Position numbers and translations under genes: made by a program
Assembly (NCBI GenBank): GCA_016197305.1
Contig: JACPVZ010000045.1
Coordinates: forward strand, 1-48,907
DNA from: Nitrosomonadales bacterium
GTDB lineage: Bacteria; Pseudomonadota; Gammaproteobacteria; Burkholderiales; Gallionellaceae
Direction: 5' to 3'
DNA: 48,907 bases
In this document: one piece after another, positions 1-9,898 of the stretch
How positions within the stretch are numbered: position 1 is the stretch's first letter
Layout: each line of letters starts with the position of its first letter
Notes under the pieces: model-generated
The model's input: the letters and a program-made list of their open reading frames with translations, nothing else
What the model was told of the DNA's origin: nothing
Databases searched by the model: none

Positions 1-107
1 GAGCCGTAGGTACGCGGATCGGCCAGACCATACATTCTGCTGGTCACCATCGCGAAGGAAATCGAACCCAACAGATACGCTGCAACGACAAAAACTATGG
101 TCAACAT
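1..107 (-). CDS. plsY: Glycerol-3-phosphate acyltransferase PlsY, N-terminal part (runs off window)
   Basis: Reverse-strand translation MLTIVFVVAAYLLGSISFAMVTSRMYGLADPRTYGS matches the PlsY N-terminus (YLLGSISFA...DPR.YGS); divergent from folB. Confidence 0.85.
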   Translation of the reverse strand, partial: MLTIVFVVAAYLLGSISFAMVTSRMYGLADPRTYG

Positions 108-172
108 CAGGAATGCCTTAGAATTAAACAGGCGCGGATTTTACGTGAGCGAACTCCTAAAAACCACGGATT

Positions 173-291
173 CGTCATTCCCGCGTAAACGGGCATCCAG
201 ACATGCACCAAACCGGGCTCACGCTGTCACTAAAAGCGGGCAATTGGCCGCTCGGCAAGCCGGCTGCAAAGCTGACGCCGCGGGAACGACA
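173..291. repeat. MITE-like intergenic repeat with inverted GTCATTCCCGC-type ends
   Basis: gtcattcccgcgtaaacgggcatccag at 173-200 and inverted end ccgcgggaacgac near 279-291. Confidence 0.5.
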
Positions 292-326
292 AGATTTTTG
301 ACACATAACTTAATCATCAGGCACCA

Positions 327-683
327 ATGGACATCATCTTCCTGCGCGAACTCAAGGTCACCACGCTGATCGGCATCTACGAGCGTGAAAAGCTCGTGCC
401 GCAAACCCTGCAGATCGACCTCGACATCGCACTGCCCAACAGCCGCGCCTGCACCAGCGACGACATCAACGACGCGCTGGATTACGCGGATGTCGCGCAA
501 CACATCCAGACCGTGCTCAGCGAGGGGCACTTCTCGCTGCTGGAAACGCTGGCCGAACACATCGCACAAATCATCCTCAAGGACTTCAACGCCCCCTGGG
601 TCAGGGTCAGCGTCGCCAAACTGCAGGCCATCCGCAACTGCAAGATGGTGGGCATCAGCATCGAACGGGGACAGGTAAAATAA
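327..683 (+). CDS. folB: Dihydroneopterin aldolase
   Basis: MDIIFLRELKVTTLIGIYEREKLVPQTLQIDLDIALP... typical FolB; adjacent to plsY. Confidence 0.93.
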   Translation: MDIIFLRELKVTTLIGIYEREKLVPQTLQIDLDIALPNSRACTSDDINDALDYADVAQHIQTVLSEGHFSLLETLAEHIAQIILKDFNAPWVRVSVAKLQAIRNCKMVGISIERGQVK

Positions 684-708
684 TCACCACTTTTTAAGAG
701 CGACCATC

Positions 709-975
709 GTGACCGACATTCAAAAATCCATCTCTGAAAAATACTGCCCACGCTTCGGGCAAATCGCCATCGAAATGGGCTTCATCACCGAAGCGCAACT
801 GAAGGAAGCCCTGTGCATCCAAGTGGACGAAGAACTCGCCGGAAAGAGCCGCCGGTTACTGGGCGCCATCCTGTTCGACAAGGACCTGATGACCGGCGAT
901 CAGATCGAACGGGTCTTGAATGCCGTCTTGCAAAAGACCCGGATGGAAGAGAACGCTGGCAAAGGGCAGAAGTAG
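709..975 (+). CDS. Small standalone MshEN-like (GspE/PilB N-terminal-like) domain protein, function unknown
   Basis: Two tandem motif-like segments: FGQIAIEMGFITEAQLKEALCIQ and LLGAILFDKDLMTGDQIERVLNAVLQ. Confidence 0.6.
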   Translation: MTDIQKSISEKYCPRFGQIAIEMGFITEAQLKEALCIQVDEELAGKSRRLLGAILFDKDLMTGDQIERVLNAVLQKTRMEENAGKGQK

Positions 976-989
976 CCGGAATCAACTGC

Positions 990-1226
990 GCCGGGGGTTG
1001 CCCGGCAGCAAGCTACTTTCTTTTGCTTCGCCAAAATGAAAGTAGCCAAAGAAAAGGCGACCCCGGTTTGCCGCCCCTGCGGGGTACCCTCGATCAGCCG
1101 CAAGCAAACGGGGCTGCGCAACTCGACCTGGCGGGGCGCACACCCCGCGCCCCACTGCGGGACTCGAACAGTGCTCGCCTAAACCTCCGCTTCCTTGCGT
1201 CTAATCGAGGCGGCGCACAGGGGGAA
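990..1226 (+). repeat. Left copy of inverted ~210-240 bp repeat
   Basis: gccgggggttgcccggcagcaag..actttcttttgcttcgccaaaat.aaagta.ccaaagaaaaggcgaccccggtttgccgcc matches the reverse complement of 2309-2515. Confidence 0.85.
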
Positions 1227-1249
1227 AAGCCTCCAAGCAGCGAGTGTCT

Positions 1250-2212
1250 TTATTTTTCATCTGGAGCAATCATTAAACCTTTGGGTTTTGCTAGCTCGCA
1301 AAACTCCTCGGCAGAATATTTCATAATCAGGGCTGCCAAGCCACTCGCGATAATCGGTATCCCAATTCTGAAATCACCCAAAGTCGATACAACCGCCGCA
1401 GAAAAATATCCCTCATTAAAAACTTTTGGAACTCGGTTTGCCCAAAGTTTATAAATCGGGCTTGATGGTTTGCAAAAAGTTTTCCACGCAACTCTGCGAA
1501 GAATTGCAAAAGTAATTCGGCCTATATGCTTGGGATCTTCTACCTTCTCGGGAGGCGGCAAAAGTTTTCTATCGGGCGCAGGGAGTTGCTTTATTGAGTA
1601 TGCGCGAACATCGCTTAAGAGTGATACGCTGGCCACGGGAACGCTATTGCCAATTAGCTTGAAAATTTCATCGTCAGAATTGCGTTGAAGGAGGAAGATT
1701 GCCTTTTCTTCGACCTCTTGGGCATCAAGCTCCTTTTCTCCTGAGCCAATCAACTCAGCAAGGATGCACTCTTCTTCAATTCTCTCAATCAATCGCTTCT
1801 GAAATTGGTGGCGCGTTCGATCTGAAGCAATATTATTAATTTTCGATATAGTCTCGTGAATTAGCCTTTTCGAATCAGCAGTTTTCTTTTGTCGCAAAAG
1901 GCAAACAGCCAGTAGAGAGGTAGCTTCAAGGTATAGGCGAGTATTGGATTCAGATAATTTCCTGATGCCAATTAAACCAGCTTCAGCATAATTCAGACGA
2001 TTGGCATCTACGCAGGCCTCATACGCCCATAACTTTGCACGCAATAGGCGATGATGTTTTCGATCATCGGGGAAGAGATTTTGAATTCTCCCTGCAAGCT
2101 TAATCGCAACTTCAGATTCAGCTTGCAGTACTGCACTCCTAAGCTTGACCTCAAGAGGGCGAAGTTCAGCCAGTTGCCATTCCGTCAATTTGGTATTGGA
2201 CATCGATAACAT
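1250..2212 (-). CDS. Hypothetical protein, alpha-helical, with a hydrophobic C-terminal segment
   Basis: 320-aa ORF, AT-richer than its neighbours, bracketed by inverted repeats; C-terminus ...GDFRIGIPIIASGLAALIMKYSAEEFCELAKPKGLMI. Start could also be 2203 or 2200. Confidence 0.7.
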   Translation of the reverse strand: MLSMSNTKLTEWQLAELRPLEVKLRSAVLQAESEVAIKLAGRIQNLFPDDRKHHRLLRAKLWAYEACVDANRLNYAEAGLIGIRKLSESNTRLYLEATSLLAVCLLRQKKTADSKRLIHETISKINNIASDRTRHQFQKRLIERIEEECILAELIGSGEKELDAQEVEEKAIFLLQRNSDDEIFKLIGNSVPVASVSLLSDVRAYSIKQLPAPDRKLLPPPEKVEDPKHIGRITFAILRRVAWKTFCKPSSPIYKLWANRVPKVFNEGYFSAAVVSTLGDFRIGIPIIASGLAALIMKYSAEEFCELAKPKGLMIAPDEK

Positions 2213-2308
2213 CCTGAGTTATGTGCCAAGAAATTAGACGCTATATCTTTCCATACAGCAAGCACTTGGGTATTGGTTTTCTGGCGACACGCTCTTTGAG
2301 CACCACCA

Positions 2309-2515
2309 TTCCCCATGTGCGCCGCCGAGTAGCGCAGGCTGGCCAGGAGATGTCGGCGAGGACTGTCTGAGCGCGTAGCGCGAGTTCCGCAGCCGCCTGA
2401 CCAGTCGAGCAACGCAGGGCACCGCGCAGCGGCGGCAAACCGGGGTCGCCTTTTCTTTGGTTACTTTATTTTGGCGAAGCAAAAGAAAGTGACTAGCTGC
2501 CGGGCTACCCCCGGC
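2309..2515 (-). repeat. Right (inverted) copy of the ~210-240 bp repeat
   Basis: ggcggcaaaccggggtcgccttttctttggttactttattttggcgaagcaaaagaaagt is the reverse complement of the left copy with few mismatches. Confidence 0.85.
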
Positions 2516-2587
2516 GGTCTTGACTTTGTTCATTCATGCTTCGACAAGCTCAGCACGAACGGCCTTTTTACTGTACAACCGACGACG

Positions 2588-3484
2588 CTATCCTCTCGGA
2601 TGATGCTGTTGATGTAGCTGCTTCAACCGCTCCCGCGCGACATGCGTGTAAATCTGCGTCGTGGAAATATCCGCATGACCCAACAGCATCTGCACCACGC
2701 GCAAGTCCGCACCGTGGTTCAGCAGATGCGTCGCGAATGCATGTCGCAAGGTATGCGGCGACAATGATTTATTCAGCCCGGCGTTTTTTGCGTGTTTCTT
2801 GATCAGATACCAGAACATCTGCCGCGTCATACCCTCGCCTCTGGCGGTGACGAACAGCGCATCGGCCATCTGCTTGCCGAGCAGCACGCCGCGGCCATCC
2901 GCCAAGTAGCGGCGCAGCCAGTCCAGCGCCTCTTCTCCCAGCGGCACCAGGCGCTCCTTGCTGCCCTTGCCCATCACTCTCACCACACCCATGTCCATGC
3001 TCACCTGGGTGATGCGCAGCGTCACCAGCTCGGACACGCGCAAGCCGGTCGCATACAACACTTCGAGCATGGTGCGGTCGCGCAAGCCCAGCGGGGTCTG
3101 CACATCCGGCGCGGCCAGCAGCTGCTCGACATCGGATTCTGTCAGGCTCTTGGGCAGGTTGCGCGGCAACTTGGGCGTGTCGATCTGCAGCGTCGGGTCG
3201 GTGCTTATCCTGCCTTGCCGCAGCAAATAACGGAATAGCCGTTTCAGGCTGGAGATGTTGCGCCCGGTGCTGCTGGGCTTGGCTTTCTGTGCGACGACCA
3301 GCTGCGCGAGATAGCCCTGAATGTCGCCGTGCGTGGCTTGCAGGATAGCGGCACCGCGCTGCTGCTCCAGCCATGCGGCGAACTTGGCCAGATCGCGCCG
3401 GTAGCTGTCCAGCGTGTTGCGCGACAGGCCGTCTTCCAGCCACAGGTTGTCGCAAAATTCGTCGAGCAATTCAGCGTTGTTCAT
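2588..3484 (-). CDS. xerD: Site-specific tyrosine recombinase XerD
   Basis: Full-length 298 aa; ATGLRVSELVTL, HTLRHAFATHLLNHGADLRVVQMLLGHADISTTQIYTHV. Confidence 0.95.
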   Translation of the reverse strand: MNNAELLDEFCDNLWLEDGLSRNTLDSYRRDLAKFAAWLEQQRGAAILQATHGDIQGYLAQLVVAQKAKPSSTGRNISSLKRLFRYLLRQGRISTDPTLQIDTPKLPRNLPKSLTESDVEQLLAAPDVQTPLGLRDRTMLEVLYATGLRVSELVTLRITQVSMDMGVVRVMGKGSKERLVPLGEEALDWLRRYLADGRGVLLGKQMADALFVTARGEGMTRQMFWYLIKKHAKNAGLNKSLSPHTLRHAFATHLLNHGADLRVVQMLLGHADISTTQIYTHVARERLKQLHQQHHPRG

Positions 3485-3947
3485 GTGCCAGCAGCCAGCG
3501 CTTGATGCTCAGCGGGTCGCCGCTGGCATGGTGCATGAAACCGCCCAGACCGGCTTTGCTCACCACGCGATGGCAGGGAATGATGATCGGGATCGGATTC
3601 GCGCCGCAGGCTTGGCCGACCGCCTGCGCGCTGGAATGCAGCTCGTCCGCCAGTTCGCCGTAGCTGCGCGTTTGTCCACGCGGGATGTTCAGCATCGCCT
3701 GCCAGACTTTCTGCTGGTGCGGCGTGGCACTCAATGCGAGCGGCACGAAAAATTCGTAATCGGGATCCTTGAAATAGTGCAGCAGCTGCGCACACACGTC
3801 CGCGGCGAAGGGGCTGGCAGCGCGCTGCGCCGTTTCAACCGCCGGCAGGAAATCGATGCCCAGCAGCGCATCCCCAGCCTGCACATCATGGGTGCAACGG
3901 ATGCCGAGCACGCCGAACGGTACCGCAAGTTTTGCTTGATAGTCCAT
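3471..3947 (-). CDS. ogt: Methylated-DNA--protein-cysteine methyltransferase
   Basis: IPIIIPCHRVV active-site motif; QKVWQAMLNIPRGQTRSYGELA. Confidence 0.93.
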   Translation of the reverse strand: MDYQAKLAVPFGVLGIRCTHDVQAGDALLGIDFLPAVETAQRAASPFAADVCAQLLHYFKDPDYEFFVPLALSATPHQQKVWQAMLNIPRGQTRSYGELADELHSSAQAVGQACGANPIPIIIPCHRVVSKAGLGGFMHHASGDPLSIKRWLLAHEQR

Positions 3948-3969
3948 GTCGCGATGATAGCGGAAATAA

Positions 3970-3995
3970 AAAACGGGAGCCCAGGCTCCCGTTTT
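3970..3995 (-). terminator. Rho-independent terminator of the rpsP-rimM-trmD-rplS operon (minus strand)
   Basis: aaaacgggagcc-ca-ggctcccgtttt stem followed on the minus strand by a T run; lies downstream of the rplS stop. Confidence 0.85.
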
Positions 3996-4086
3996 GGTGT
4001 TGCCGAACCGCTGCAGTTAAGCGCGGATTGCCAGCTTTTAGTTCCGGCATAACGCCTGACAACAGGCATTAGCCTTCTCTGAAAAC

Positions 4087-4446
4087 TTACCTGACAGCAA
4101 GTTTTTCCTTGATACGCGCCGACTTGCCGGAGCGCTCACGCAGGTAGTACAGCTTGGCGCGACGCACCGAGCCGCGACGCTTCACTTCGATCGAAGCGAT
4201 CACCGGGGAATAGGTCTGGAAGGTGCGTTCAACGCCTTCGCCTGCGGAGATCTTGCGCACGATGAAGCTGGAGTTCAGCCCACGATTGCGCTTCGCGATC
4301 ACGACGCCTTCAAAAGCCTGCACACGCTTGCGCTCGCCTTCGACGACGTTCACGTTGACGACTACGGTGTCGCCAGGCGCAAATGCCGGGACAACCTTGC
4401 CCAGACGGGCGATTTCCTCTTGTTCCAATTTTGCGATCAAATTCAC
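4087..4446 (-). CDS. rplS: 50S ribosomal protein L19
   Basis: [51 protein letters not shown]. Confidence 0.97.
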   Translation of the reverse strand: MNLIAKLEQEEIARLGKVVPAFAPGDTVVVNVNVVEGERKRVQAFEGVVIAKRNRGLNSSFIVRKISAGEGVERTFQTYSPVIASIEVKRRGSVRRAKLYYLRERSGKSARIKEKLAVR

Positions 4447-4447
4447 T

Positions 4448-5221
4448 TTACTGCTCCTTGTTATGCGGGTCTTGTTCCTTCTGGAACTGCGCCAGAAGCC
4501 GAGACTCCTCTTTTGTCAAAGCACGCTGGGCCAATAAATCCGGCCTGCGCAACCACGTTCTGCCCAACGACTGCTGAAGCCGCCAACGCTGTATGTCCGC
4601 ATGATTGCCGGACAACAACACCGGGGGCACGGCTTCACCATTAAACTGTTCCGGGCGGGTGTAGTGCGGGCAATCCAGCAAGCCCTGCACGAACGAATCC
4701 TGCTCCGCCGATTCGGCATCGCCCAGCACACCGGGCAGTTGCCGCACCAGACTATCCATCAACACCATCGCCGCCAACTCGCCACCCGACAACACATAGT
4801 CGCCGATGGAGATCTCTTCATCCACATACTGACGGATCAGGCGTTCGTCTATGCCTTCATAACGTCCGGCCAGCAGGATCAAACCCTCATCCAGCTGCGC
4901 CACCAATTCCTTGACCGCCGCGTGGCTCAACAACCTGCCCTGCGGCGACAGATACACCACCCGGCTCTTCGCCACCCCGCTGGCCGCCTGCCGCTGTTTC
5001 GCCGCGCTGATCGCGGCCGCCAGCGGCTCCGCCAGCATCACCATCCCCGGCCCGCCGCCATAGGGGCGGTCGTCTATCGAGTGGTAGTTATCCGTCGTAA
5101 AATCCCGCGGATTCCACGTCCTCAGGACATAACGTCCCTGTTCTGCCGCGCGCCGCGTGATGCCATATTGCGTCAGCGCATCGAACATCTGGGGAAACAG
5201 CGTGATAACGTCGAATATCAC
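4448..5221 (-). CDS. trmD: tRNA (guanine37-N1)-methyltransferase
   Basis: [24 protein letters not shown]...[13 protein letters not shown]; probable GTG start at 5221 (ORF track starts at 5242). Confidence 0.95.
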   Translation of the reverse strand: MIFDVITLFPQMFDALTQYGITRRAAEQGRYVLRTWNPRDFTTDNYHSIDDRPYGGGPGMVMLAEPLAAAISAAKQRQAASGVAKSRVVYLSPQGRLLSHAAVKELVAQLDEGLILLAGRYEGIDERLIRQYVDEEISIGDYVLSGGELAAMVLMDSLVRQLPGVLGDAESAEQDSFVQGLLDCPHYTRPEQFNGEAVPPVLLSGNHADIQRWRLQQSLGRTWLRRPDLLAQRALTKEESRLLAQFQKEQDPHNKEQ

Positions 5222-5223
5222 GA

Positions 5224-5727
5224 TCAGTAGTCCGCCGACCAATCCACCCGGATGATGCCGTTCTTCACATCCACCTGCTTGATCGCGGTCGCGACAAACG
5301 GGATCAGAATCTCGCCGCTCTTCTCCGCCCCCGGCTTCACACTCAACACATCGTTGGCGCCGGTCTCCAGCAACTTGTCCACGGTTCCCAGCTGCACGCC
5401 CGCCTCGTTCACGACCGCGAGGCCGATCAAATCTGTCCAGTAGTATTCGTCATCGCGCTGCTGCGGCAGACTGCTGCGCGGCACCGCGATCAGCAAGCCC
5501 TTCAGTTTTTCCGCGGCGTTGCGGTCCGGACAATCGGACAGCTGCGCAGCCAGCGTCTTGTTGTGCACTTCGCACTGCTTGACTTCAATCTCGCGCCACG
5601 GCCCCTGCTCGGGACCTATCCACCAGCTTGCATAGTCCAGCAGGCTATCCAGATACTCGGTGAACGGCTGAACCTTGATCCAACCGCGAATACCGTGTGC
5701 CGCCGCGACCCGCCCCATGATCACCAT
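5224..5727 (-). CDS. rimM: Ribosome maturation factor RimM
   Basis: [25 protein letters not shown]...; conserved operon position. Upstream ORF extension to 5784 overlaps rpsP and is unlikely. Confidence 0.93.
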   Translation of the reverse strand: MVIMGRVAAAHGIRGWIKVQPFTEYLDSLLDYASWWIGPEQGPWREIEVKQCEVHNKTLAAQLSDCPDRNAAEKLKGLLIAVPRSSLPQQRDDEYYWTDLIGLAVVNEAGVQLGTVDKLLETGANDVLSVKPGAEKSGEILIPFVATAIKQVDVKNGIIRVDWSADY

Positions 5728-5740
5728 GGGGCTTGCTTCA

Positions 5741-5995
5741 TCAGGCTTGTGCAGTTGCACCGGCACGCTTGACCAGCTTGGCAACGGCGTCGCTCAATTG
5801 CGCACCCTTGCTTTGCCAATGACTGACGCGCTCCAGCTGCAGACGCAAGCTTTCCTGGCCTTCGGCCGCGATCGGGTTGTAGAAACCGACGCGCTCGATG
5901 AAGCGGCCATCGCGACGATTGCGCGAGTCAGCCACGACTACGTTGTAGAACGGACGATTCTTGGAACCGCCACGGGAAAGACGAATGATTACCAT
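5741..5995 (-). CDS. rpsP: 30S ribosomal protein S16
   Basis: [41 protein letters not shown]. Confidence 0.97.
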   Translation of the reverse strand: MVIIRLSRGGSKNRPFYNVVVADSRNRRDGRFIERVGFYNPIAAEGQESLRLQLERVSHWQSKGAQLSDAVAKLVKRAGATAQA

Positions 5996-6090
5996 ATGAA
6001 ACCTATAATTAAATTGTTAGCCCAGCGAAAGGGCGCGAATTCTACGACATTTAGCCCGCTTCTTGCAACCCTTAAAAAATCAATGGGTTG

Positions 6091-6903
6091 TTATTTACCC
6101 AGCAACACTTCCAGCACGAACTTGCTGCCCAGGTATGCCAGCAGCAGCAGCGCGAAGCCGCTGACCGTCCAGCGCACCGCGACACGCCCGCGCCAGCCGT
6201 AGAAATGGTGACCCCACAACAGCACCGCGAACACACCCCATGAAATAAAGCTGAACAGCACCTTGTGGTTGAACTGCCAAGCCTTGCCGAATATCTCCTC
6301 GGAGAACACCACACCGGAGATCATCGTCAGCGTCAGCAGCACGAAGCCGAAGCCTATCATCCTGAACAGCAGGGTTTCCATCGTCAGCAGCGGCGGCAGG
6401 TTCTGCAGCACCCGCGGCAGGTTGGCATGATGCAAACGCTTCTCGACCTGCGAGATCAGCACCGCGTGCAACATCGCGATCGTGAACAGGCTGTACGCCG
6501 CCATCGCCGCGACGATATGCGCCTTGAACGCGAACAGGTCGGTGTTGGTCAGCGCATGCTCGGAAGGGAACAGCTCCGGCAGCAGCACGGCCACCGCGGC
6601 CAGCGGCAACACCAGCGTCTGCAACCCGCCCAACGGATAGAAGAAGCGCGCCACCCAGTAGACCAGCAGCGTCAGCCAGACGATCATCGACAGCGCGTTC
6701 ACCACACCGAACTCGAAGCTGCCCTCGGAGAAAATATCCTTCACCAGCAGATAGCCATGCAACGCCAGCGGCAGCAATACCAGATGCCCGATCGCACCGC
6801 GACTCAGCGTATCGCCGTCTCCGCGCGACTGAGCACGCCAGAAATACGCCGCAAGCACACCATAAACAACACAGGTCAACAACGCAAAGAGAAGGTTAGG
6901 CAT
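6091..6903 (-). CDS. Inner membrane protein, CcsA/YpjD-type cytochrome c assembly family
   Basis: Multi-TM 270 aa protein (ISWGVFAVLLWGHHFYGWRGR...); divergently adjacent to ffh as in many proteobacteria. Confidence 0.85.
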   Translation of the reverse strand: MPNLLFALLTCVVYGVLAAYFWRAQSRGDGDTLSRGAIGHLVLLPLALHGYLLVKDIFSEGSFEFGVVNALSMIVWLTLLVYWVARFFYPLGGLQTLVLPLAAVAVLLPELFPSEHALTNTDLFAFKAHIVAAMAAYSLFTIAMLHAVLISQVEKRLHHANLPRVLQNLPPLLTMETLLFRMIGFGFVLLTLTMISGVVFSEEIFGKAWQFNHKVLFSFISWGVFAVLLWGHHFYGWRGRVAVRWTVSGFALLLLAYLGSKFVLEVLLGK

Positions 6904-6972
6904 TTTTTGTCAGGATGTTTTAGACTTCGCGGATTCTACACTATCTGTTAAAGCTACCCAACAGGAACACAC

Positions 6973-8325
6973 ATGCTGGACAATCTAACGCAACGTCTAT
7001 CCGGCGTCATCAAGAACATCCGCGGTCAGGCGCGCCTGACCGAGAGCAACATTCAGGACGCTTTGCGTGAAGTGCGCATGGCGTTGCTCGAAGCCGACGT
7101 GGCGCTGCCAGTCGTCAAGGAATTCATTGCACAGGTAAAACAGGCCGCGCTGGGCCAGGAGGTCATCGGCAACCTGAACCCCGGCCAGGCCTTGATCGGC
7201 GTCGTACACCGCGAACTGACCAGGCTGATGGGCGAGCACAACGATGCGCTCAACCTCGCCACCACCCCGCCAGCGGTGATCCTGATGGCCGGCCTGCAGG
7301 GCGCCGGCAAGACCACCACCAGCGGCAAGCTCGCCAAACTGCTGCGCGACCAGAACAAGAAGAAAGTGCTGCTGGTCAGCTGCGACGTGTACCGTCCCGC
7401 CGCGATCGAGCAGCTGCGCACGCTGGCCCAGCAGCTGGAGATCGACTTCTTTGCCTCGGACATCAAGCAGAAGCCCCAGGACATCGCGCTGGCCGCGCTG
7501 GATCATGCGCGCCGCCACTATCACGACGTGCTGATCGTCGACACCGCGGGCCGGCTGGCGATCGACGAGGCGATGATGACCGAGATCAAGCAGCTGCATG
7601 CCGCGCTCAAGCCGATCGAGACGTTGTTCGTCGTCGATGCGATGACCGGCCAGGATGCGGTCAATACCGCCAGGGCGTTCGGCGAGGCATTGCCGCTGAC
7701 CGGCGTGATCCTGACCAAGCTGGACGGCGATGCGCGCGGCGGCGCGGCACTGTCGGTACGGCACATCACCGGCAAACCGATCAAATTCGTCGGCGTCAGC
7801 GAAAAGGCCAACGGACTGGAAGCCTTCCACCCGGAACGCATGGCGTCGCGCGTGCTCGGCATGGGCGACGTGCTGTCGCTGATCGAAGAGGCACAGCGCG
7901 AAGTCGACCACGTGGAGGCGGCCAAGCTCGCGAAGAAAGTGCAAAGCGGGCAAGGCTTCGACCTCAACGACTTCAAGATGCAGATGGTGCAGATGCGCAA
8001 GATGGGCGGCATGTCCGCGCTGATGGACAAGCTGCCCGCGCAGCTCAGCCAGGCAGCCGCCGGTGCAAAAGTGGACGATAAAGCCATCAACCGTCTGGAG
8101 GGCATCATCAACTCGATGACGCCGCTGGAACGCAGCAAACCCGAATTGATCAAGGCCTCGCGCAAACGCCGCATCGCGATGGGCGCAGGCGTACAGGTGA
8201 TGCACGTCAACCAGCTGCTCAACCAGTTCGAGCAGGCGCAGAAGATGATGAAGATGTTCAGCAAAGGCGGCGCGATGGCGAAGATGATGAAAGGCATGGC
8301 CGGCAAGCTGCCGGGAATGCGCTAA
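6973..8325 (+). CDS. ffh: Signal recognition particle protein Ffh
   Basis: GLQGAGKTTTSGKLAKLL, DTAGRL, TKLDGDARGGAALS, M-domain GGMSALMDKLP. Confidence 0.97.
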   Translation: MLDNLTQRLSGVIKNIRGQARLTESNIQDALREVRMALLEADVALPVVKEFIAQVKQAALGQEVIGNLNPGQALIGVVHRELTRLMGEHNDALNLATTPPAVILMAGLQGAGKTTTSGKLAKLLRDQNKKKVLLVSCDVYRPAAIEQLRTLAQQLEIDFFASDIKQKPQDIALAALDHARRHYHDVLIVDTAGRLAIDEAMMTEIKQLHAALKPIETLFVVDAMTGQDAVNTARAFGEALPLTGVILTKLDGDARGGAALSVRHITGKPIKFVGVSEKANGLEAFHPERMASRVLGMGDVLSLIEEAQREVDHVEAAKLAKKVQSGQGFDLNDFKMQMVQMRKMGGMSALMDKLPAQLSQAAAGAKVDDKAINRLEGIINSMTPLERSKPELIKASRKRRIAMGAGVQVMHVNQLLNQFEQAQKMMKMFSKGGAMAKMMKGMAGKLPGMR

Positions 8326-8373
8326 GCGCCCGCACCCTCCACGAATTTTTAACCTCGAAACCGACCTACTATC

Positions 8374-9099
8374 ATGACGACCCAAGCCATCATATTCGAC
8401 GTGGACGGCACGCTCGCCGACACCGAAGACGCACACCGCCAGTCTTTCAATAAGGCCTTCGCCGAACAGGGACTCGACTGGAACTGGGATGTGGCGCTGT
8501 ACGACAAGCTGCTCCGGGTGACCGGCGGCAAGGAGCGCATCAAATACTTCGTCAGCAGCTTCCTGCCCGATTTCGCCAAGCCGGCGGATTACGAAGGTTT
8601 CGTCAAGAACCTGCACGCGGTCAAGACCGTGCACTACACCCGCATGCTGGGCGAAGGCCGCATCCCGCTGCGTCCCGGCATCAAGCAACTGATACACGAC
8701 GCCCACGCGGCCGGCATCACACTGGCGATCGCCACCACGACCACGCCCGAGAACGTCGACGCGCTGCTCGAGGTCGGCCTCAGCAAGGACTGGGCCAAGC
8801 TGTTCGCCGCCAACGGCTGCGGCGACATCGTGCCGCACAAGAAACCCGCGCCGGACATCTATTTCTGGGTGCTGGAAAAACTGGGGCTGCCCGCCAGCGA
8901 CTGCATCGCACTGGAAGACTCGGAGAACGGCCTGCGCTCCAGCCTCGCGGCCGGCATCGAGACCTATGTGACCGTCAACCAGTACACGCGCAACCAGAAT
9001 TTCGCCGGTGCGGCCGCGGTGTTCGACGATCTCAGCGACCTGCGCGGCTTTTACAAGGCCAGCGGACTGTCTCTGGCGATGGCGCAGAACGGCTATTGA
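8374..9099 (+). CDS. HAD-superfamily hydrolase, CbbY-like
   Basis: IFDVDGTLADTEDAHRQSFNKAF...GLPASDCIALEDSENGLRSSLAAGI. Confidence 0.88.
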   Translation: MTTQAIIFDVDGTLADTEDAHRQSFNKAFAEQGLDWNWDVALYDKLLRVTGGKERIKYFVSSFLPDFAKPADYEGFVKNLHAVKTVHYTRMLGEGRIPLRPGIKQLIHDAHAAGITLAIATTTTPENVDALLEVGLSKDWAKLFAANGCGDIVPHKKPAPDIYFWVLEKLGLPASDCIALEDSENGLRSSLAAGIETYVTVNQYTRNQNFAGAAAVFDDLSDLRGFYKASGLSLAMAQNGY

Positions 9100-9212
9100 C
9101 CGGCGCCGCAGGAGCGGCCGCGACATTCAAATCGTTGCCGCGCAGGGAATAAGGTTTCGGTTAGAATAGCCGCTTAAAATTTTCGTTTTCAAATCAAACT
9201 TAAGGAATCATC

Positions 9213-9893
9213 ATGTACCAGATCGCTCCCAGCATCCTCTCCGCCAACTTCGCCAAGCTGGGCGAAGAAGTCGACAACGTTCTCGCCTCCGGCGCGGACA
9301 TCGTGCACTTCGACGTGATGGACAACCATTACGTGCCCAACCTGACCATAGGCCCGCTGGTCTGCGAAGCGCTGCGCAAGCATGGCGTGACCGCACCGAT
9401 CGACGTGCACCTGATGGTCAAGCCGGTTGACCGCATCATCCCCGACTTCGCCAAGGCCGGCGCGACCTATATCACCTTCCACCCGGAAGCCTCCGAGCAC
9501 ATCGACCGCACCATCGGCCTGATCAAGGAAAGCGGCTGCAAGGCCGGCCTGGTGTTCAACCCGGCCACGCCGCTGGACGTGCTGGAATATACCCTGCCCA
9601 AGCTGGACATGGTGTTGCTGATGTCGGTCAACCCCGGCTTCGGCGGCCAGAAGTTTATCCCTTACGTGCTGGACAAGGCGCGTGCGGTGCGCAAGATGAT
9701 CGATGCGGGCAAATACAACTGCCGCCTGGAGATCGACGGCGGCGTCGGCCCCGCGAACATCCGTGAAGTCGCCGCAGCGGGTGTCGATACTTTCGTGGCA
9801 GGCTCGGCCGTGTTCGGCAAGCGCAACGAAAACGACAAGAATCGCTACGACACCATCATCGGCGAGATGCGCGCCGAACTGGCCAAGGTCTGA
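9213..9893 (+). CDS. rpe: Ribulose-phosphate 3-epimerase
   Basis: [46 protein letters not shown]. Confidence 0.96.
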   Translation: MYQIAPSILSANFAKLGEEVDNVLASGADIVHFDVMDNHYVPNLTIGPLVCEALRKHGVTAPIDVHLMVKPVDRIIPDFAKAGATYITFHPEASEHIDRTIGLIKESGCKAGLVFNPATPLDVLEYTLPKLDMVLLMSVNPGFGGQKFIPYVLDKARAVRKMIDAGKYNCRLEIDGGVGPANIREVAAAGVDTFVAGSAVFGKRNENDKNRYDTIIGEMRAELAKV

Positions 9894-9898
9894 TCACC

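Noticed and set aside
813-1454. 213-aa plus-strand ORF spanning the left inverted repeat
   Set aside because: Crosses a non-coding repeat and overlaps two better ORFs; no family resemblance.
2531-2560. tgcttcgacaagctcagcacgaacggcc as a regulatory site
   Set aside because: Looks like one end of another widespread dispersed repeat (TTCGACAAGCTCAGCACGAACGG); no paired end found nearby.
2588-3484. XerD-like recombinase as the integrase of a mobile element or integron
   Set aside because: Full-length, typical chromosomal XerD; lacks any visible IntI-specific insertion and is far from the attC site.
6997-9126. 709-aa ORF antisense to ffh and the HAD gene
   Set aside because: Shadow ORF: His/Gln/Arg-rich composition from codon bias of the well-supported genes on the other strand.
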